From Erysipelotrichaceae bacterium (GTDB taxonomy: Bacteria > Bacillota_I > Bacilli_A > Erysipelotrichales > Erysipelotrichaceae): 50,631 nt of DNA. The notes beneath the pieces are model-generated. The model saw only the letters and a program-made list of their open reading frames with translations. It had not been told where the DNA came from and made no database searches. The translations under genes were made by a program, and so were the position numbers. Of the stretch, positions 35,818 to 45,119 are shown piece after piece; position 1 is the stretch's first letter; the number at the start of each line of letters is the position of its first letter. The DNA is taken from positions 1 through 50,631 of the forward strand of contig JAUMYM010000009.1 of assembly GCA_030528645.1 (NCBI GenBank), read 5' to 3'.

Positions 35818-36876
35818 CTAAGATAATCGAATAATATCACGATAGGTTGAATAAATAACCAACATCAATAATAATATCATACTAATACTCATTAAAGCCA
35901 TCTCAATTTTTTTGTTTATTGGTTTTTTAAATATCGATTCTAATAACGTGATAACTACTCGACCTCCATCTAAAATAGGAAGAGGAAGTAAGTTTGCAAT
36001 ACCTATGTTTAATGATATTAATGCAAGCATTGATAAAAAACTTGTAAAGCCTAAATTAGAAGCCTTCGCTGTTGCATTATATATACCCACTGGACCAGAT
36101 AAATTCTGTAATCCACGCCCTAAAAATAATTGCCCAATCGCTTTAAAAATTAAATTAGCATTATCCAATAAATACTCCATCGTATAACCAAAGGCATTCA
36201 ATATCGTCACCTTAACTTTTTCTCCTGGAACTAAACGTATACCAACTACATAAGTTTCCGTTTCCATGCTGTAGGTTGGTGTAACGTTTATCGTTATTTC
36301 TTGTTGATCGCGTAACACCGTATATGTTCTAAGGCCACTTTCTGAAGCTAAAAACGCTACCATCTCCGTACCATTTTTCGGTTTGATGACAACACCATTT
36401 TCTAATTCTACTTTTAAGATTTTATCACCTTTTAAAAATCCAACTTCACTTGCTACACTTCCAGCAACTACCTCATCTACAATCGGTAGTGGTGCTTTAA
36501 TGTGAACTTTATTGACAATTAAAAGACTCATAACAACAAAAATAGATAATATGAAATTCATCATGACACCAGCAAGCATAATAATGATTTTTTGATATGT
36601 CTTGATACCTGGCAGTGTTCTATGAAATGGTACATTGACTTCTACTTTGGTTTCTAAAGCATTTTCATTATCTCCAGCCATTGCCACAAATCCACCAATG
36701 GGAAGAAGACGAATACTATATGTTGTCTCTTTAAACTTTTTACTAAAGAGTTTTGGTCCAATCCCAATCGAAAACTCATGACAATATACCCCAAACTTTT
36801 TGGCAGCTAATAAATGTCCTAATTCATGCACCGTAACAATAATTGAAATTAAAACTATAAAATAAATAAAACTCAT
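35818..36876 (-). CDS. rseP: Site-2 zinc metalloprotease RseP/RasP
   Basis: This intramembrane M50B protease cleaves anti-sigma factors and signal-peptide remnants within the membrane. The metal site HELGHLLAAKKFG is in the first membrane helix (about 18-30). A PDZ domain lies at about 125-205, and the third ligand is in NLLPLPILDGGRVV (about 298-311). The 352 aa have four membrane helices. It overlaps dxr by ATGA. The Bacillus order uppS-cdsA-dxr-rasP is kept; proS and polC, which follow there, are replaced by DUF368. Confidence 0.95.
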   Translation of the reverse strand: MSFIYFIVLISIIVTVHELGHLLAAKKFGVYCHEFSIGIGPKLFSKKFKETTYSIRLLPIGGFVAMAGDNENALETKVEVNVPFHRTLPGIKTYQKIIIMLAGVMMNFILSIFVVMSLLIVNKVHIKAPLPIVDEVVAGSVASEVGFLKGDKILKVELENGVVIKPKNGTEMVAFLASESGLRTYTVLRDQQEITINVTPTYSMETETYVVGIRLVPGEKVKVTILNAFGYTMEYLLDNANLIFKAIGQLFLGRGLQNLSGPVGIYNATAKASNLGFTSFLSMLALISLNIGIANLLPLPILDGGRVVITLLESIFKKPINKKIEMALMSISMILLLMLVIYSTYRDIIRLS

Positions 36877-38018
36877 TTTAAACCCTCTATTTTTCTTCTT
36901 ACATATTCTCTTGCTAAAGCATCGGCTTTTAAAATATCTTCTAAATTTGGATCTTGTTTAAACCATACATCTTTACATGCATCCATAACGAAATCTTCAA
37001 TATCTAAGAAACGTATTTTACCTTTTAAAAATAATGCATTGGCTTCCTCATTAGCCGCATTCAAAACTGCAGGTAACGTTCCTTGTTTTTTTCCAACTTC
37101 ATATGCTAACTTTAACAACGGAAAACGTTTAAAACTTAATTCTTTAAAATGCAAACTCCCTATCTTCTTTAAATCTAAAGCCTCACTATTATACACTTCC
37201 AAACGATTTGGGTAAGTAAGTGCATATTGGATAGGTAGACGCATATCTGCAAGACCTAATTGTGCAAGTACACTATGGTCCTTAAATTGTACCATTGAAT
37301 GTATAATGCTTTCAGGATGCATAACAACTTCAATATCTTCAAATGGTATATCAAATAACCAGTGTGCTTCGATTACTTCAAATCCCTTATTCATCATCGT
37401 TGCACTATCAATCGTAATTTTTGCACCCATATTCCAATTTGGATGTTTTAAAGCTTCTTTCACCGTAACATTTTTTAACTCTTCACGTGTTTTATCTCGA
37501 AAAGAGCCTCCACTGGCTGTGATGATTAATTTACTTATCTCTTTTCTATCATTGCCTTTTAAGCATTGCCAAATAGCTGAATGTTCGGAATCAATTGGCA
37601 GTAATTGAACCTTATGTTTCTTTGCAGCCTCACTTACAAACTTACCTGCAACAACCAATGTTTCTTTATTCGCTATCGCTATGTCTTTTTTTAATTCAAT
37701 CGCTTTTAAAGTAGGAAGTAAGCCTACAAAGCCAACTAAAGCATTCACTAATACATCATAAGATAAAGAAACTAACTGTAATAATCCTTCATCACCATGA
37801 AAAAAGTGAATATTAGGATATTCTTCTATGAGTTCCTTGTGATATTGTGCCGTACATACGTATGACACGGATACCTTTGTTAATATATCTTTTAAGACTT
37901 CAATATTATGTCCAACACTTAAACCTACAATTTCAAAAGATTCTTTATGATGTATGCATACATCAATCGTTTGCAAACCAATGGATCCACTTGCTCCTAA
38001 TAAGACAATTTTCTTCAT
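36873..38018 (-). CDS. dxr: 1-deoxy-D-xylulose 5-phosphate reductoisomerase
   Basis: This NADPH-dependent second step of the MEP isoprenoid pathway supplies precursors for undecaprenyl phosphate. The 381 aa include GASGSIGLQTIDV (NADPH), VDSEHSAIWQCL-like PIDSEHSAIWQCLKG, ITASGGSFRD, HPNWNMGAKITIDSATMMNKGFE (shown in parts: metal and substrate site), and HPESIIHSMVQF. It overlaps cdsA and rseP by 4 bp each. Its presence shows the organism uses the MEP route rather than mevalonate alone. Confidence 0.97.
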   Translation of the reverse strand: MKKIVLLGASGSIGLQTIDVCIHHKESFEIVGLSVGHNIEVLKDILTKVSVSYVCTAQYHKELIEEYPNIHFFHGDEGLLQLVSLSYDVLVNALVGFVGLLPTLKAIELKKDIAIANKETLVVAGKFVSEAAKKHKVQLLPIDSEHSAIWQCLKGNDRKEISKLIITASGGSFRDKTREELKNVTVKEALKHPNWNMGAKITIDSATMMNKGFEVIEAHWLFDIPFEDIEVVMHPESIIHSMVQFKDHSVLAQLGLADMRLPIQYALTYPNRLEVYNSEALDLKKIGSLHFKELSFKRFPLLKLAYEVGKKQGTLPAVLNAANEEANALFLKGKIRFLDIEDFVMDACKDVWFKQDPNLEDILKADALAREYVRRKIEGLK

Positions 38019-38782
38019 GCAATCACCATTAATACACCAAAGAAGAATACTAAGGTAAACAATAAGGAATCAATTCGATCTAAAGCTCCACCATGACTTA
38101 AAAAGATAGTACCAAAATCTTTTTTACCATAATGACGTTTCATTAGTGAAAAAGCCAAATCTCCTACTTGAGCAACCAAGGGAATTAAAAAGGATGTAAT
38201 CAAATAGAAATGCAGTGGAAAAAAGTGTGGTATTACAAAATATGCATAGGCAAACGAAACTATAAAACTAAATAACCATCCACCAATAAAACCTTCTACT
38301 GTTTTCTTTGGTGAAATACGTTCAATTAACTTATGTTTACCAAAAAAAGATCCTGCAAAATAAGCACCACTATCTGTTGCATAATTTGCAATCGCAACAT
38401 AAATCATCAATAACCCACCATAACTATAAATTTTATAAATAGATGCAACTGCAAAATAAAATAACATTGTCATTGTAAATACACCAGTGACATCTTCATA
38501 TCCTACTGTTTCATCAAACAAGGCAAGTAAAAATAAAATTAGAATAAAAGAGATTAGAGTTAATATTTGATACTGTACTTTAAAAAAGTTTAGACAACAA
38601 AACGCAATCAGCATAATGGCATATAACACTATATTAAAATTATATTTTCGCAATGAAATAAACTCATAACACCCAATGAATATAAAAGCAGCTACCAATA
38701 GATGTAGTAAAAAACCTCCAAAATATAGGGGTGGAAAAACCAGAAGAATTAAAAGTAATGCGACCATAATTCTTTGTTTCAT
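38015..38782 (-). CDS. cdsA: Phosphatidate cytidylyltransferase CdsA
   Basis: This integral membrane enzyme makes CDP-diacylglycerol for phospholipid synthesis. The 255 aa have about seven membrane segments. The C-terminal signature SHGGALDRIDSLLF (about 228-241), with its metal-binding Asp, is intact, as is SPKKTVEGFIGG (about 157-168). It lies 2 bp after uppS and overlaps dxr by 4 bp. Confidence 0.96.
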   Translation of the reverse strand: MKQRIMVALLLILLVFPPLYFGGFLLHLLVAAFIFIGCYEFISLRKYNFNIVLYAIMLIAFCCLNFFKVQYQILTLISFILILFLLALFDETVGYEDVTGVFTMTMLFYFAVASIYKIYSYGGLLMIYVAIANYATDSGAYFAGSFFGKHKLIERISPKKTVEGFIGGWLFSFIVSFAYAYFVIPHFFPLHFYLITSFLIPLVAQVGDLAFSLMKRHYGKKDFGTIFLSHGGALDRIDSLLFTLVFFFGVLMVIA

Positions 38783-38784
38783 AA

Positions 38785-39477
38785 CTAGATACCTCCAAAC
38801 CTACGATTGCGTTTGTAAAAGTCTTCAAGGCACTTTAAAAACTGTTGTTCATCAAATTCAGGCCATGGCAAATCTACAAACATAAGTTCAGCATAAGCCA
38901 ATTGCCATAATAAAAAGTTTGAAATACGATATTCTCCACTTGTACGAATTAATAAATCCAAAGGTGGAAACTTAGATGTCATTAAATATTGCTCGAATCG
39001 TTCTTCATCTACAGTTTCAAGTTTTCCTTCTTTTGCATCTTTTAGTATATGATTCACTGCTAAAATCATTTCTCTTCTAGAACCATAATTCATCGCAAAA
39101 TTTAAAATCATACCTGTATTATTCTTTGTTTGTTCCATAGCTTTCATTAAAATTTGAGCTGTTTCTTTTGGTATCTGATCCATTTCACCCATCATCATAA
39201 TTCGAATATTCTTTTCCATTAATTCAGCCATAAATTTATTAAAAAATAAAGCAGGTAGTTTCATGAGATAACTTACTTCATCTTTAGGTCGCTTCCAATT
39301 TTCTGTTGAAAAAGCATATAAAGTTAATACTTCTACTCCTTGATCATTAGCAGCAATCGCTATATTTCTAACATTATCTGTACCTTTTAAATGACCAAAT
39401 GTTCGCATCTTATTTTGTGATTTTGCCCATCGGCCATTTCCATCCATGATAATTGCTATATGACGTATTTTTTCCAT
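38785..39477 (-). CDS. uppS: Undecaprenyl diphosphate synthase UppS
   Basis: This cis-prenyltransferase makes the C55 carrier lipid for peptidoglycan and wall glycans. The 230 aa include the substrate motif IIMDGNGRWAKSQ (about 7-19), GHLKG, LYAFSTENWKRP, and the C-terminal LLIRTSGEYRISNFLLWQ and WPEFDEQQF. The start at 39477 follows GAGGTG; a TTG 12 bases earlier is not used. Its own promoter lies just after the frr terminator, so uppS-cdsA-dxr-rseP can be expressed separately from pyrH-frr. Confidence 0.96.
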   Translation of the reverse strand: MEKIRHIAIIMDGNGRWAKSQNKMRTFGHLKGTDNVRNIAIAANDQGVEVLTLYAFSTENWKRPKDEVSYLMKLPALFFNKFMAELMEKNIRIMMMGEMDQIPKETAQILMKAMEQTKNNTGMILNFAMNYGSRREMILAVNHILKDAKEGKLETVDEERFEQYLMTSKFPPLDLLIRTSGEYRISNFLLWQLAYAELMFVDLPWPEFDEQQFLKCLEDFYKRNRRFGGI

Positions 39478-39496
39478 CTTACACCTCAATATAACT

Positions 39497-39524
39497 ATTT
39501 TAGCATATTATTAACTTTACCCAA
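39497..39524 (-). promoter_or_regulatory. Promoter of uppS-cdsA-dxr-rseP
   Basis: TTGGGT (39519-39524), a 16-nt spacer and an extended -10 TGCTAAAAT (-10 TAAAAT at 39497-39502) lie 20 bp before the uppS start. Confidence 0.7.
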
Positions 39525-39547
39525 CAAAAATATGCTTCTACATAAAA

Positions 39548-39571
39548 AAATCATGTATAATTACATGATTT
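39548..39571 (-). terminator. Terminator of pyrH-frr
   Basis: A 10-bp perfect stem AAATCATGTA / TACATGATTT with loop ATTA and a run of T; it begins at the frr stop codon. Confidence 0.9.
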
Positions 39572-40116
39572 TAAATAGTCATAATTTCAGCATCTTTCGC
39601 TTTTGCGATTTCATCTACTTTAGCGATAAATTTATCTGTTTCTTTTTGAATTTTATCTAAACAATCTTTCTCTAAATCTTCTGTTAATGTATCATCTTTT
39701 TTAACAAGCTCATTTACATCACGACGAACATTACGAATCGCAACTTTAGCTTCTTCCGCATGCTTATTTACTTTCTTTACTAATTCCTTACGTGTTTCTT
39801 CTGTAAGCGATGGAACTGTAATACGAATCACTGTACCATCTGATTGAGGAGGTAAACCTAAGTTTGAAGCATTGATGGCTTTTTCAATGTCTTTTAAGCT
39901 TTGTGAATCAAACGGTTTAATTACCAATGTTTTCCCTTCACTTACAGTAATCGAACTTAATTGATTGATTGGTGTCATCATGCCATAGTAATCCACTTCA
40001 ATATCATTTAATAATCCTGGATTGGCACGACCTGTTCTTACTGTATTTAAATGTTCAGAAAATTGTTCTGTAACTTTTTGCATTTTTTCAGCGCATAAAT
40101 CTAAAAATTGTTTCAT
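39571..40116 (-). CDS. frr: Ribosome recycling factor
   Basis: This tRNA-mimic splits post-termination ribosomes with EF-G. The 181 aa have TVRTGRANPGLLNDIEVDYYG (shown in part: RTGRANP), the mid-domain INQLSSITVSEGKTL, IRITVPSLTEETRKELVK and the C-terminal coiled-coil region KAKDAEI. The length is normal. It starts 1 bp past the pyrH end, with a weak GGAGAA site. Confidence 0.97.
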   Translation of the reverse strand: MKQFLDLCAEKMQKVTEQFSEHLNTVRTGRANPGLLNDIEVDYYGMMTPINQLSSITVSEGKTLVIKPFDSQSLKDIEKAINASNLGLPPQSDGTVIRITVPSLTEETRKELVKKVNKHAEEAKVAIRNVRRDVNELVKKDDTLTEDLEKDCLDKIQKETDKFIAKVDEIAKAKDAEIMTI

Positions 40117-40117
40117 A

Positions 40118-40831
40118 TTATTTCTCCTTCTTTACTACAGTACCTATAACTTCACCTTTAGCAGCCTTTAAAATATTTTCCATATGATTCATATTAAATA
40201 CTACTAAATCGATGTTATTGTCATTACATAAGCTTGTTGCAGTTGTATCCATAACAGCTAAGCCATTTTTAATCAAATCCATATAAGTAATTTCATCAAA
40301 CTTAAAGGCATCTAAATGTGTTTTTGGATCTGCACTATAGACACCATCTACACCGTTTTTAGCCATCAAAATTACATCCGCTTTAATTTCAGAGGCACGC
40401 AATGCAGCAGTTGTATCCGTTGAGAAGAATGGACTACCTGTACCAGCACCAAAGATTACCACACGTTTTTTCTCTAAGTGACGATTGGCACGACGAACAA
40501 TGAATTGTTCTGTGACTTTCGGCATATCAATCGCACTCATAACTCGAGTTGGAACATCAATTTGTTCTAAAGCACTTTGTATTGCCAATGCATTAATCAT
40601 GGTCGCTAACATTCCCATATAATCCCCTTGAACACGATCAATTCCTAAGCTTTCAGCAAATTTTCCACGAATAAAGTTTCCACCACCAACAACAATGGCA
40701 ATTTCAATATCAAGCTCATGTACTTTTTTAATTGTTAGAGCTAACTCTTTTAATATGTTTGGATCAAAATTGTTGCCATTTCCGGCTAATGCTTCTCCAC
40801 TTAGTTTTAGTAATACTCTTTTATATTTCAT
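40118..40831 (-). CDS. pyrH: Uridylate kinase
   Basis: This bacterial UMP kinase (amino-acid kinase fold) makes UDP. The 237 aa have KLSGEALAG at the N-terminus, [10 protein letters not shown] (phosphate loop), [20 protein letters not shown] and [21 protein letters not shown] precedes the ATG. It is placed after rpsB-tsf as in most Firmicutes, though a terminator now intervenes. Confidence 0.97.
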   Translation of the reverse strand: MKYKRVLLKLSGEALAGNGNNFDPNILKELALTIKKVHELDIEIAIVVGGGNFIRGKFAESLGIDRVQGDYMGMLATMINALAIQSALEQIDVPTRVMSAIDMPKVTEQFIVRRANRHLEKKRVVIFGAGTGSPFFSTDTTAALRASEIKADVILMAKNGVDGVYSADPKTHLDAFKFDEITYMDLIKNGLAVMDTTATSLCNDNNIDLVVFNMNHMENILKAAKGEVIGTVVKKEK

Positions 40832-40850
40832 AATGCCTCCTTATTTTTAG

Positions 40851-40874
40851 AAAAAGGGCAAAAAATGCCCTTTT
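40851..40874 (-). terminator. Terminator between tsf and pyrH
   Basis: AAAAGGGCA / TGCCCTTTTT with a 5-nt loop lies 7 nt past the tsf stop. It may be partial, since I see no clear promoter of pyrH in the 50-bp gap. Confidence 0.85.
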
Positions 40875-40881
40875 AAAATAA

Positions 40882-41769
40882 CTATTTACCTACAATACTT
40901 GCAACTTCATCTGCAAAGTTTTCTTCTTTTTTCTCAATACCTTCACCAACTGCATAACGAACAAACGATTTTACAGCTGTATTGTTATTTTTTAAGAATT
41001 GACCACATTTTAAATCATTGTCTTTAAAATAAGGTTGATCTACTAAAGAAATATCTTGCAACGACTTACTTAAACGTCCTTCAACCATACGTTCGATAAT
41101 ACCTTCTGGCTTACCAGCATTTGCAGGGTCATTTTTTGCAATTTCAAGTTGAATGCCACGTTCATGTTCAATGAAATCAGACGGCATATAGTCACGTGAA
41201 ACGAATTGTGGAGACATTGATGCAACTTGCATTGCCATATCTTTTGCTACTTCTTCACTTGTTGTACCTTCAAGCACAACTAAAGAAGAAATTTTACCAC
41301 CCATGTGAATATAAGCACCAAATGTATCATTTGCATCTTTTTCAATTAATTCAAAACGACGTAACGTGATTTTCTCTCCAATGGTAGCTGTTGCATTTAC
41401 TAACAATGCATCTAAATTAGAACCATCTACTTCTAAGGCTAATGCTTCTTCTAAAGTTTTTGCATTACTATTTAAAATAGTTGTCGTTACTTTATCAAGT
41501 AAAGCTAAGAATTGTTCATTTTTCGCTACGAAATCTGTTTCTGAGTTTACTTCAACTAAAACAGCTTTATTTCCATTCACTAGAACACGTGATAAACCTT
41601 CAGCAGCAATACGACCTGCTTTTTTTGCAGCTTTCGCAATTCCTTTTTCACGTAACCAGTCAACAGCTTTTTCCATATCACCATTTGTTTCTGTTAAAGC
41701 TTTTTTACAGTCCATCATTCCAGCGCCTGTAACTTCTCTTAATTGTTTAACTAAAGCGGCAGTAATCAT
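40882..41769 (-). CDS. tsf: Translation elongation factor Ts
   Basis: This exchange factor reloads EF-Tu with GTP. The 295 aa start with the UBA-like domain ITAALVKQLREVTGAGMMDCKKAL, followed by the paired dimerisation domains with TDFVAKNEQF (the EF-Tu contact motif) and VASMSPQFVSRD. Length is usual. It follows rpsB by 2 bp. Confidence 0.97.
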   Translation of the reverse strand: MITAALVKQLREVTGAGMMDCKKALTETNGDMEKAVDWLREKGIAKAAKKAGRIAAEGLSRVLVNGNKAVLVEVNSETDFVAKNEQFLALLDKVTTTILNSNAKTLEEALALEVDGSNLDALLVNATATIGEKITLRRFELIEKDANDTFGAYIHMGGKISSLVVLEGTTSEEVAKDMAMQVASMSPQFVSRDYMPSDFIEHERGIQLEIAKNDPANAGKPEGIIERMVEGRLSKSLQDISLVDQPYFKDNDLKCGQFLKNNNTAVKSFVRYAVGEGIEKKEENFADEVASIVGK

Positions 41770-41771
41770 CC

Positions 41772-42776
41772 TTATTCAGCCTCACTTTCATCTTTTTTCT
41801 CAACAGTAGCTTCTACTTTAGGTTTTCTAACTCTTTTTGGTTTTTCAACCACTTCTTCACTACCTTCAGCTTTTACTTCTTCTTTTTTCTCTTCCGTTGC
41901 TTCTGTTGCTACTTCATCACGTTTAACAAAAGTTCTTCTTTCTGAAACACGTCCACCTTGACGAGGTTTTCTTTCTTCATTACGTGCTTTACGACGTCTT
42001 TCATTTTCTTCATGAACTTTTTCAACATTGATGATTACATCTGACATTGTAATATCTTCTGCTTCTGCATCTTCTTGATATGCATCTTGTAATAGACCAC
42101 CTTTAACTTCAACAATCGCATCTGCTAATACTGAACAGATTAAACGAATTGATTTTACTGCATCATCATTTGCAGGAATTGGATAATCTACAACCGCAGG
42201 ATCGCAGTTTGTATCTACTAAACCAAATACAGGAATACCTAATTTTTTAGCCTCTGCAACTGCGTTGTGTTCTTCCATTGGATCGATTACAACAACTGCA
42301 TCAGGAAGTTTTTTCATTTCTTTAATACCACCTAAGAAATTTTCAAGTCTAGAAGCTTCTTTTCTGATTAATACCACTTCTTTTTTAGGATATACATTAA
42401 TAGTACCTGTAGCTTCCATTTCTTCAATTTCTAATAAGCGTTTAATTCTTTTTTGGATTGTTCTAAAGTTTGTTAAAGTACCACCTAACCATCTTTGGTT
42501 TGCATAGAATGAACCAGAACGTAATGCTTCATTTAACACGATTTCTTGTGCTTGTTTTTTTGTTCCGATAAACAATACTTTACCGCCCTTTTCTGCAATA
42601 TCTTTCATTGCATTGTAAGCTTTTTCTAATTCTACTTGTGTTTTTGCTAAATCAATGATGTATACACCATTTTTTGCTGTGTAGATAAATGGTTTTGCTT
42701 TTGGATTCCATCTGCGAGTTTGATGACCAAAATGAACCCCACTTTCTAATAATTTACGCATTGAAACAACTGACAT
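41772..42776 (-). CDS. rpsB: 30S ribosomal protein S2 with long charged C-terminal extension
   Basis: The first 230 residues are ordinary uS2: [57 protein letters not shown] and [14 protein letters not shown]. The protein is 334 aa, about 85-90 longer than Bacillus S2. The added tail (about 240-334) is highly charged: a basic, Arg-rich part ([12 protein letters not shown]) is followed by a Glu/Lys/Val-rich part with [10 protein letters not shown]. The frame is open and clean, so it is a real extension, probably disordered. GAGG precedes the ATG. Confidence 0.96.
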   Translation of the reverse strand: MSVVSMRKLLESGVHFGHQTRRWNPKAKPFIYTAKNGVYIIDLAKTQVELEKAYNAMKDIAEKGGKVLFIGTKKQAQEIVLNEALRSGSFYANQRWLGGTLTNFRTIQKRIKRLLEIEEMEATGTINVYPKKEVVLIRKEASRLENFLGGIKEMKKLPDAVVVIDPMEEHNAVAEAKKLGIPVFGLVDTNCDPAVVDYPIPANDDAVKSIRLICSVLADAIVEVKGGLLQDAYQEDAEAEDITMSDVIINVEKVHEENERRRKARNEERKPRQGGRVSERRTFVKRDEVATEATEEKKEEVKAEGSEEVVEKPKRVRKPKVEATVEKKDESEAE

Positions 42777-42885
42777 TAATTTTTCCTCTCTTTCCGTTTG
42801 TTTCCTCCACTATTTCTAACATTAGTAACTCAATTGAGCACGGAACCAATGAATTCATAGTGTGTGTATTTGGCATTTTATGCCA
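42777..42885 (-). promoter_or_regulatory. Candidate structured leader of rpsB-tsf
   Basis: The predicted transcript has about 108 nt before rpsB. It starts with a hairpin TGGCAT-AAA-ATGCCA (42871-42885), then a CTCAATTGAG palindrome (42829-42838). UUCCG (42841-42845) can pair with CGGAA (42792-42796) just before the ribosome site. Autoregulation by S2 through such a leader is known in other bacteria, but I do not recognise a named family here. Confidence 0.4.
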
Positions 42886-42891
42886 CTTAAT

Positions 42892-42920
42892 AATATATCA
42901 TACTATACCACTATATTCAA
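42892..42920 (-). promoter_or_regulatory. Promoter of rpsB-tsf
   Basis: TTGAAT (42915-42920), a 17-nt spacer and TATATT (42892-42897). Confidence 0.75.
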
Positions 42921-42925
42921 CAAAA

Positions 42926-42944
42926 AAAGAAGCTTTACTTCTTT
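42926..42944 (-). terminator. Terminator of the topA-trmFO-xer run
   Basis: A 7-bp stem AAAGAAG / CTTCTTT with loop TAAAG and T-run overlaps the stop codon of the recombinase gene. Confidence 0.8.
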
Positions 42945-43831
42945 CTTGGATGATAATTTTCAACAATGGTTTTAAGATGCTCTTTTGATAAATGGGTATA
43001 AATCTGCGTTGTACTTAAAAGACTGTGTCCAAGTAATTCTTGCACACTTCGCAAATCTGCACCATTATTCAACAAGTGGGTTGCAAACGAATGCCTTAAC
43101 ATGTGCGGATGAACATTCATAGTAAGACCTGCTTTTATCCCTTGTTTTTTTAACATATCTTGTATGAAGCGAGAAGAAATTTTCTTACCCTTTTGATTCA
43201 CTATTAAATATTCTTCTTTATCATTTATTGCATGATAATATACATCCATATATAATTTTACTAATTGCTTTATTCTTGGATAAAAAGGTACATATCGATA
43301 TTTCTTTCCTTTACCGATTACACTTAAACATGCTTCCTGGAAATCAAAATCTGAATATTTAAGATTTGTACATTCTGAAACACGTAAACCGCAAGCATAG
43401 ATAATTTCAGTAATAAAACGATTTCTTACATCAATGGGATCCTTTAAATTAAATGAATCAAATAATGTAATCACATCATCAAAAACCAGATACTCAGGTA
43501 GCTTCTTTGTTACTTTTGGATTTTTATAAAGAATGAATGGATTTTCTTCAACTAATTTTTTGTCGATTAAAAAACGATAAAAAGATCGCAAACAAGCCAT
43601 ACTTCTGGCAAAAGTACGATTTGAGATAATCCCTCTTGTAATACTTCCGCTTCTTAAGCACTGTGTATATGCAAAGACATCTTCTTTATTAACATCAAAA
43701 ATTGATTTTGTATCCATAAAATCTAAAAAACGTGTTATATCACGAAAATAACTATCGTTTGTCTTATCCGATGATGTATTGGATACTGCTAAATGTTTTA
43801 AAAACAAATCACGATACTCATAATTCTTCAT
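42935..43831 (-). CDS. Tyrosine recombinase (XerC/XerD/CodV family)
   Basis: This is a 298-residue integrase-type recombinase, probably one of the Xer pair that resolves chromosome dimers at dif. An N-terminal SAM-like domain (about 1-95) precedes the catalytic domain. The catalytic residues are Arg in [12 protein letters not shown], Lys in [20 protein letters not shown] (His and Arg), [14 protein letters not shown] (His and the nucleophilic Tyr). It overlaps trmFO by 14 bp, the same order as gid-codV of Bacillus. The hslVU and codY genes that follow there are missing. XerC versus XerD cannot be told from this alone. Confidence 0.92.
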   Translation of the reverse strand: MKNYEYRDLFLKHLAVSNTSSDKTNDSYFRDITRFLDFMDTKSIFDVNKEDVFAYTQCLRSGSITRGIISNRTFARSMACLRSFYRFLIDKKLVEENPFILYKNPKVTKKLPEYLVFDDVITLFDSFNLKDPIDVRNRFITEIIYACGLRVSECTNLKYSDFDFQEACLSVIGKGKKYRYVPFYPRIKQLVKLYMDVYYHAINDKEEYLIVNQKGKKISSRFIQDMLKKQGIKAGLTMNVHPHMLRHSFATHLLNNGADLRSVQELLGHSLLSTTQIYTHLSKEHLKTIVENYHPRKK

Positions 43832-45119
43832 AAAAGTATTCTTTAATCACTCTAGATGCTTGCGGCCAATAAGCATCCTTTTTATTATGCTTTTCATATG
43901 AATCTACTAAAGCAAAGATACCGAAATTTGCATTCATTGGCTGAAAATTGCTTTTACTTGCTGTTGTAATGTAATTTGCCATAGCACCCATCATACAGGT
44001 ACTTGGTAAATGTATTAACTCTTTTTTTAATAGAAAACGAGCCATATTAATACCAGCCAATAACCCGGAAGCTGCTGATTCGATATAGCCTTCCACCCCT
44101 GTCATTTGACCGGCAAAAAATAAATCATCACGTTGGATAAACTGATACGTTGCTTTTAATACCTTAGGTGCATTTAAATACGTATTACGATGCATTACAC
44201 CATAGCGAACAATATTACAGTTTTCCAATCCAGGTATCATTTGTAAAATTCTTTTTTGTTCCTTGAATGTTAAATGTGTTTGAAACCCAACCACATTATA
44301 TAATGAAGCAATCGCATCATCTTGTCGAAGTTGCACTACAGCATAAGGACGCTTATCCTCTTTGGTTTTTTCTAATCCAACCGGCTTCATAGGTCCAAAC
44401 AACAATGTTTTATAGCCACGTCTTGCAATTTCTTCAAATGGCATACATCCTTCAAAATATATTTCTTTTTCAAATTCTTTTAATTGTATTGTTTGTGCTT
44501 TGATTAATTCTTGATAAAATGCAAAGAATTGTTCTTGATTCATTGGACAATTAATATAATCACCTTTATTTTCATGATCATAACGTGACTTATAATAAGC
44601 AATGTCCATATTGATACTGCTTTTTTCAATAATTGGTGCTGCAGCATCGTAAAAATATAATGACTCCTGTTGTACTAAATCTTTGATTTTTTCACTTAAG
44701 GTATCACTTGTTAAAGGACCACTTGCAATAATCGTTGGTCCATCAAAAATCTCAGTAACTTCTTGGTGAATGACACGTATATTGGGATGCTCTTTGATAA
44801 GTTGTGTAACCATCTTAGCAAATCCTTCACGATCCACCGATAGACTTGAGCCACTTGGAACACTACATGCATCTGCTGCTTTCATAATAATCGAGTCAAG
44901 CATACGCATTTCTTCTTTTAAAATTCCTACCGCATTGGTAAGTTGATTGCTACGCAATGAATTTGAACACACCAATTCTGCAAAATACTCTGTTTTATGC
45001 GCCAATGTAGACTTTGTAGGACGCATTTCATAAAGGTCAACCTGTATACCTCTTTTTGCTAATTGATAGGCTGCTTCCACTCCAGCGAGACCTGCACCTA
45101 CAATTTTTACTCTATTCAT
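43818..45119 (-). CDS. trmFO: tRNA uridine-54 C5-methyltransferase TrmFO (folate-dependent)
   Basis: This flavoprotein makes ribothymidine-54 in tRNA using 5,10-methylene-THF. The 433 aa begin with the FAD loop [18 protein letters not shown] (about 5-22) and carry [37 protein letters not shown], and [22 protein letters not shown]. It overlaps topA by 8 bp and xer by 14 bp. It depends on folate one-carbon supply, linked to the cyclo-ligase found elsewhere in the window. Confidence 0.96.
   Translation of the reverse strand: MNRVKIVGAGLAGVEAAYQLAKRGIQVDLYEMRPTKSTLAHKTEYFAELVCSNSLRSNQLTNAVGILKEEMRMLDSIIMKAADACSVPSGSSLSVDREGFAKMVTQLIKEHPNIRVIHQEVTEIFDGPTIIASGPLTSDTLSEKIKDLVQQESLYFYDAAAPIIEKSSINMDIAYYKSRYDHENKGDYINCPMNQEQFFAFYQELIKAQTIQLKEFEKEIYFEGCMPFEEIARRGYKTLLFGPMKPVGLEKTKEDKRPYAVVQLRQDDAIASLYNVVGFQTHLTFKEQKRILQMIPGLENCNIVRYGVMHRNTYLNAPKVLKATYQFIQRDDLFFAGQMTGVEGYIESAASGLLAGINMARFLLKKELIHLPSTCMMGAMANYITTASKSNFQPMNANFGIFALVDSYEKHNKKDAYWPQASRVIKEYFYEEL

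Noticed and set aside
41366-41809. 147-codon plus-strand frame
   Set aside because: It mirrors tsf and the rpsB end and gives low-complexity Ser/Phe/Ala-rich protein. It is a shadow.
42935-43831. Tyrosine recombinase as a sign of a prophage or integron
   Set aside because: Its neighbours are trmFO and topA, the housekeeping Xer (codV) place. No att repeats, phage genes or cassette structure are nearby.
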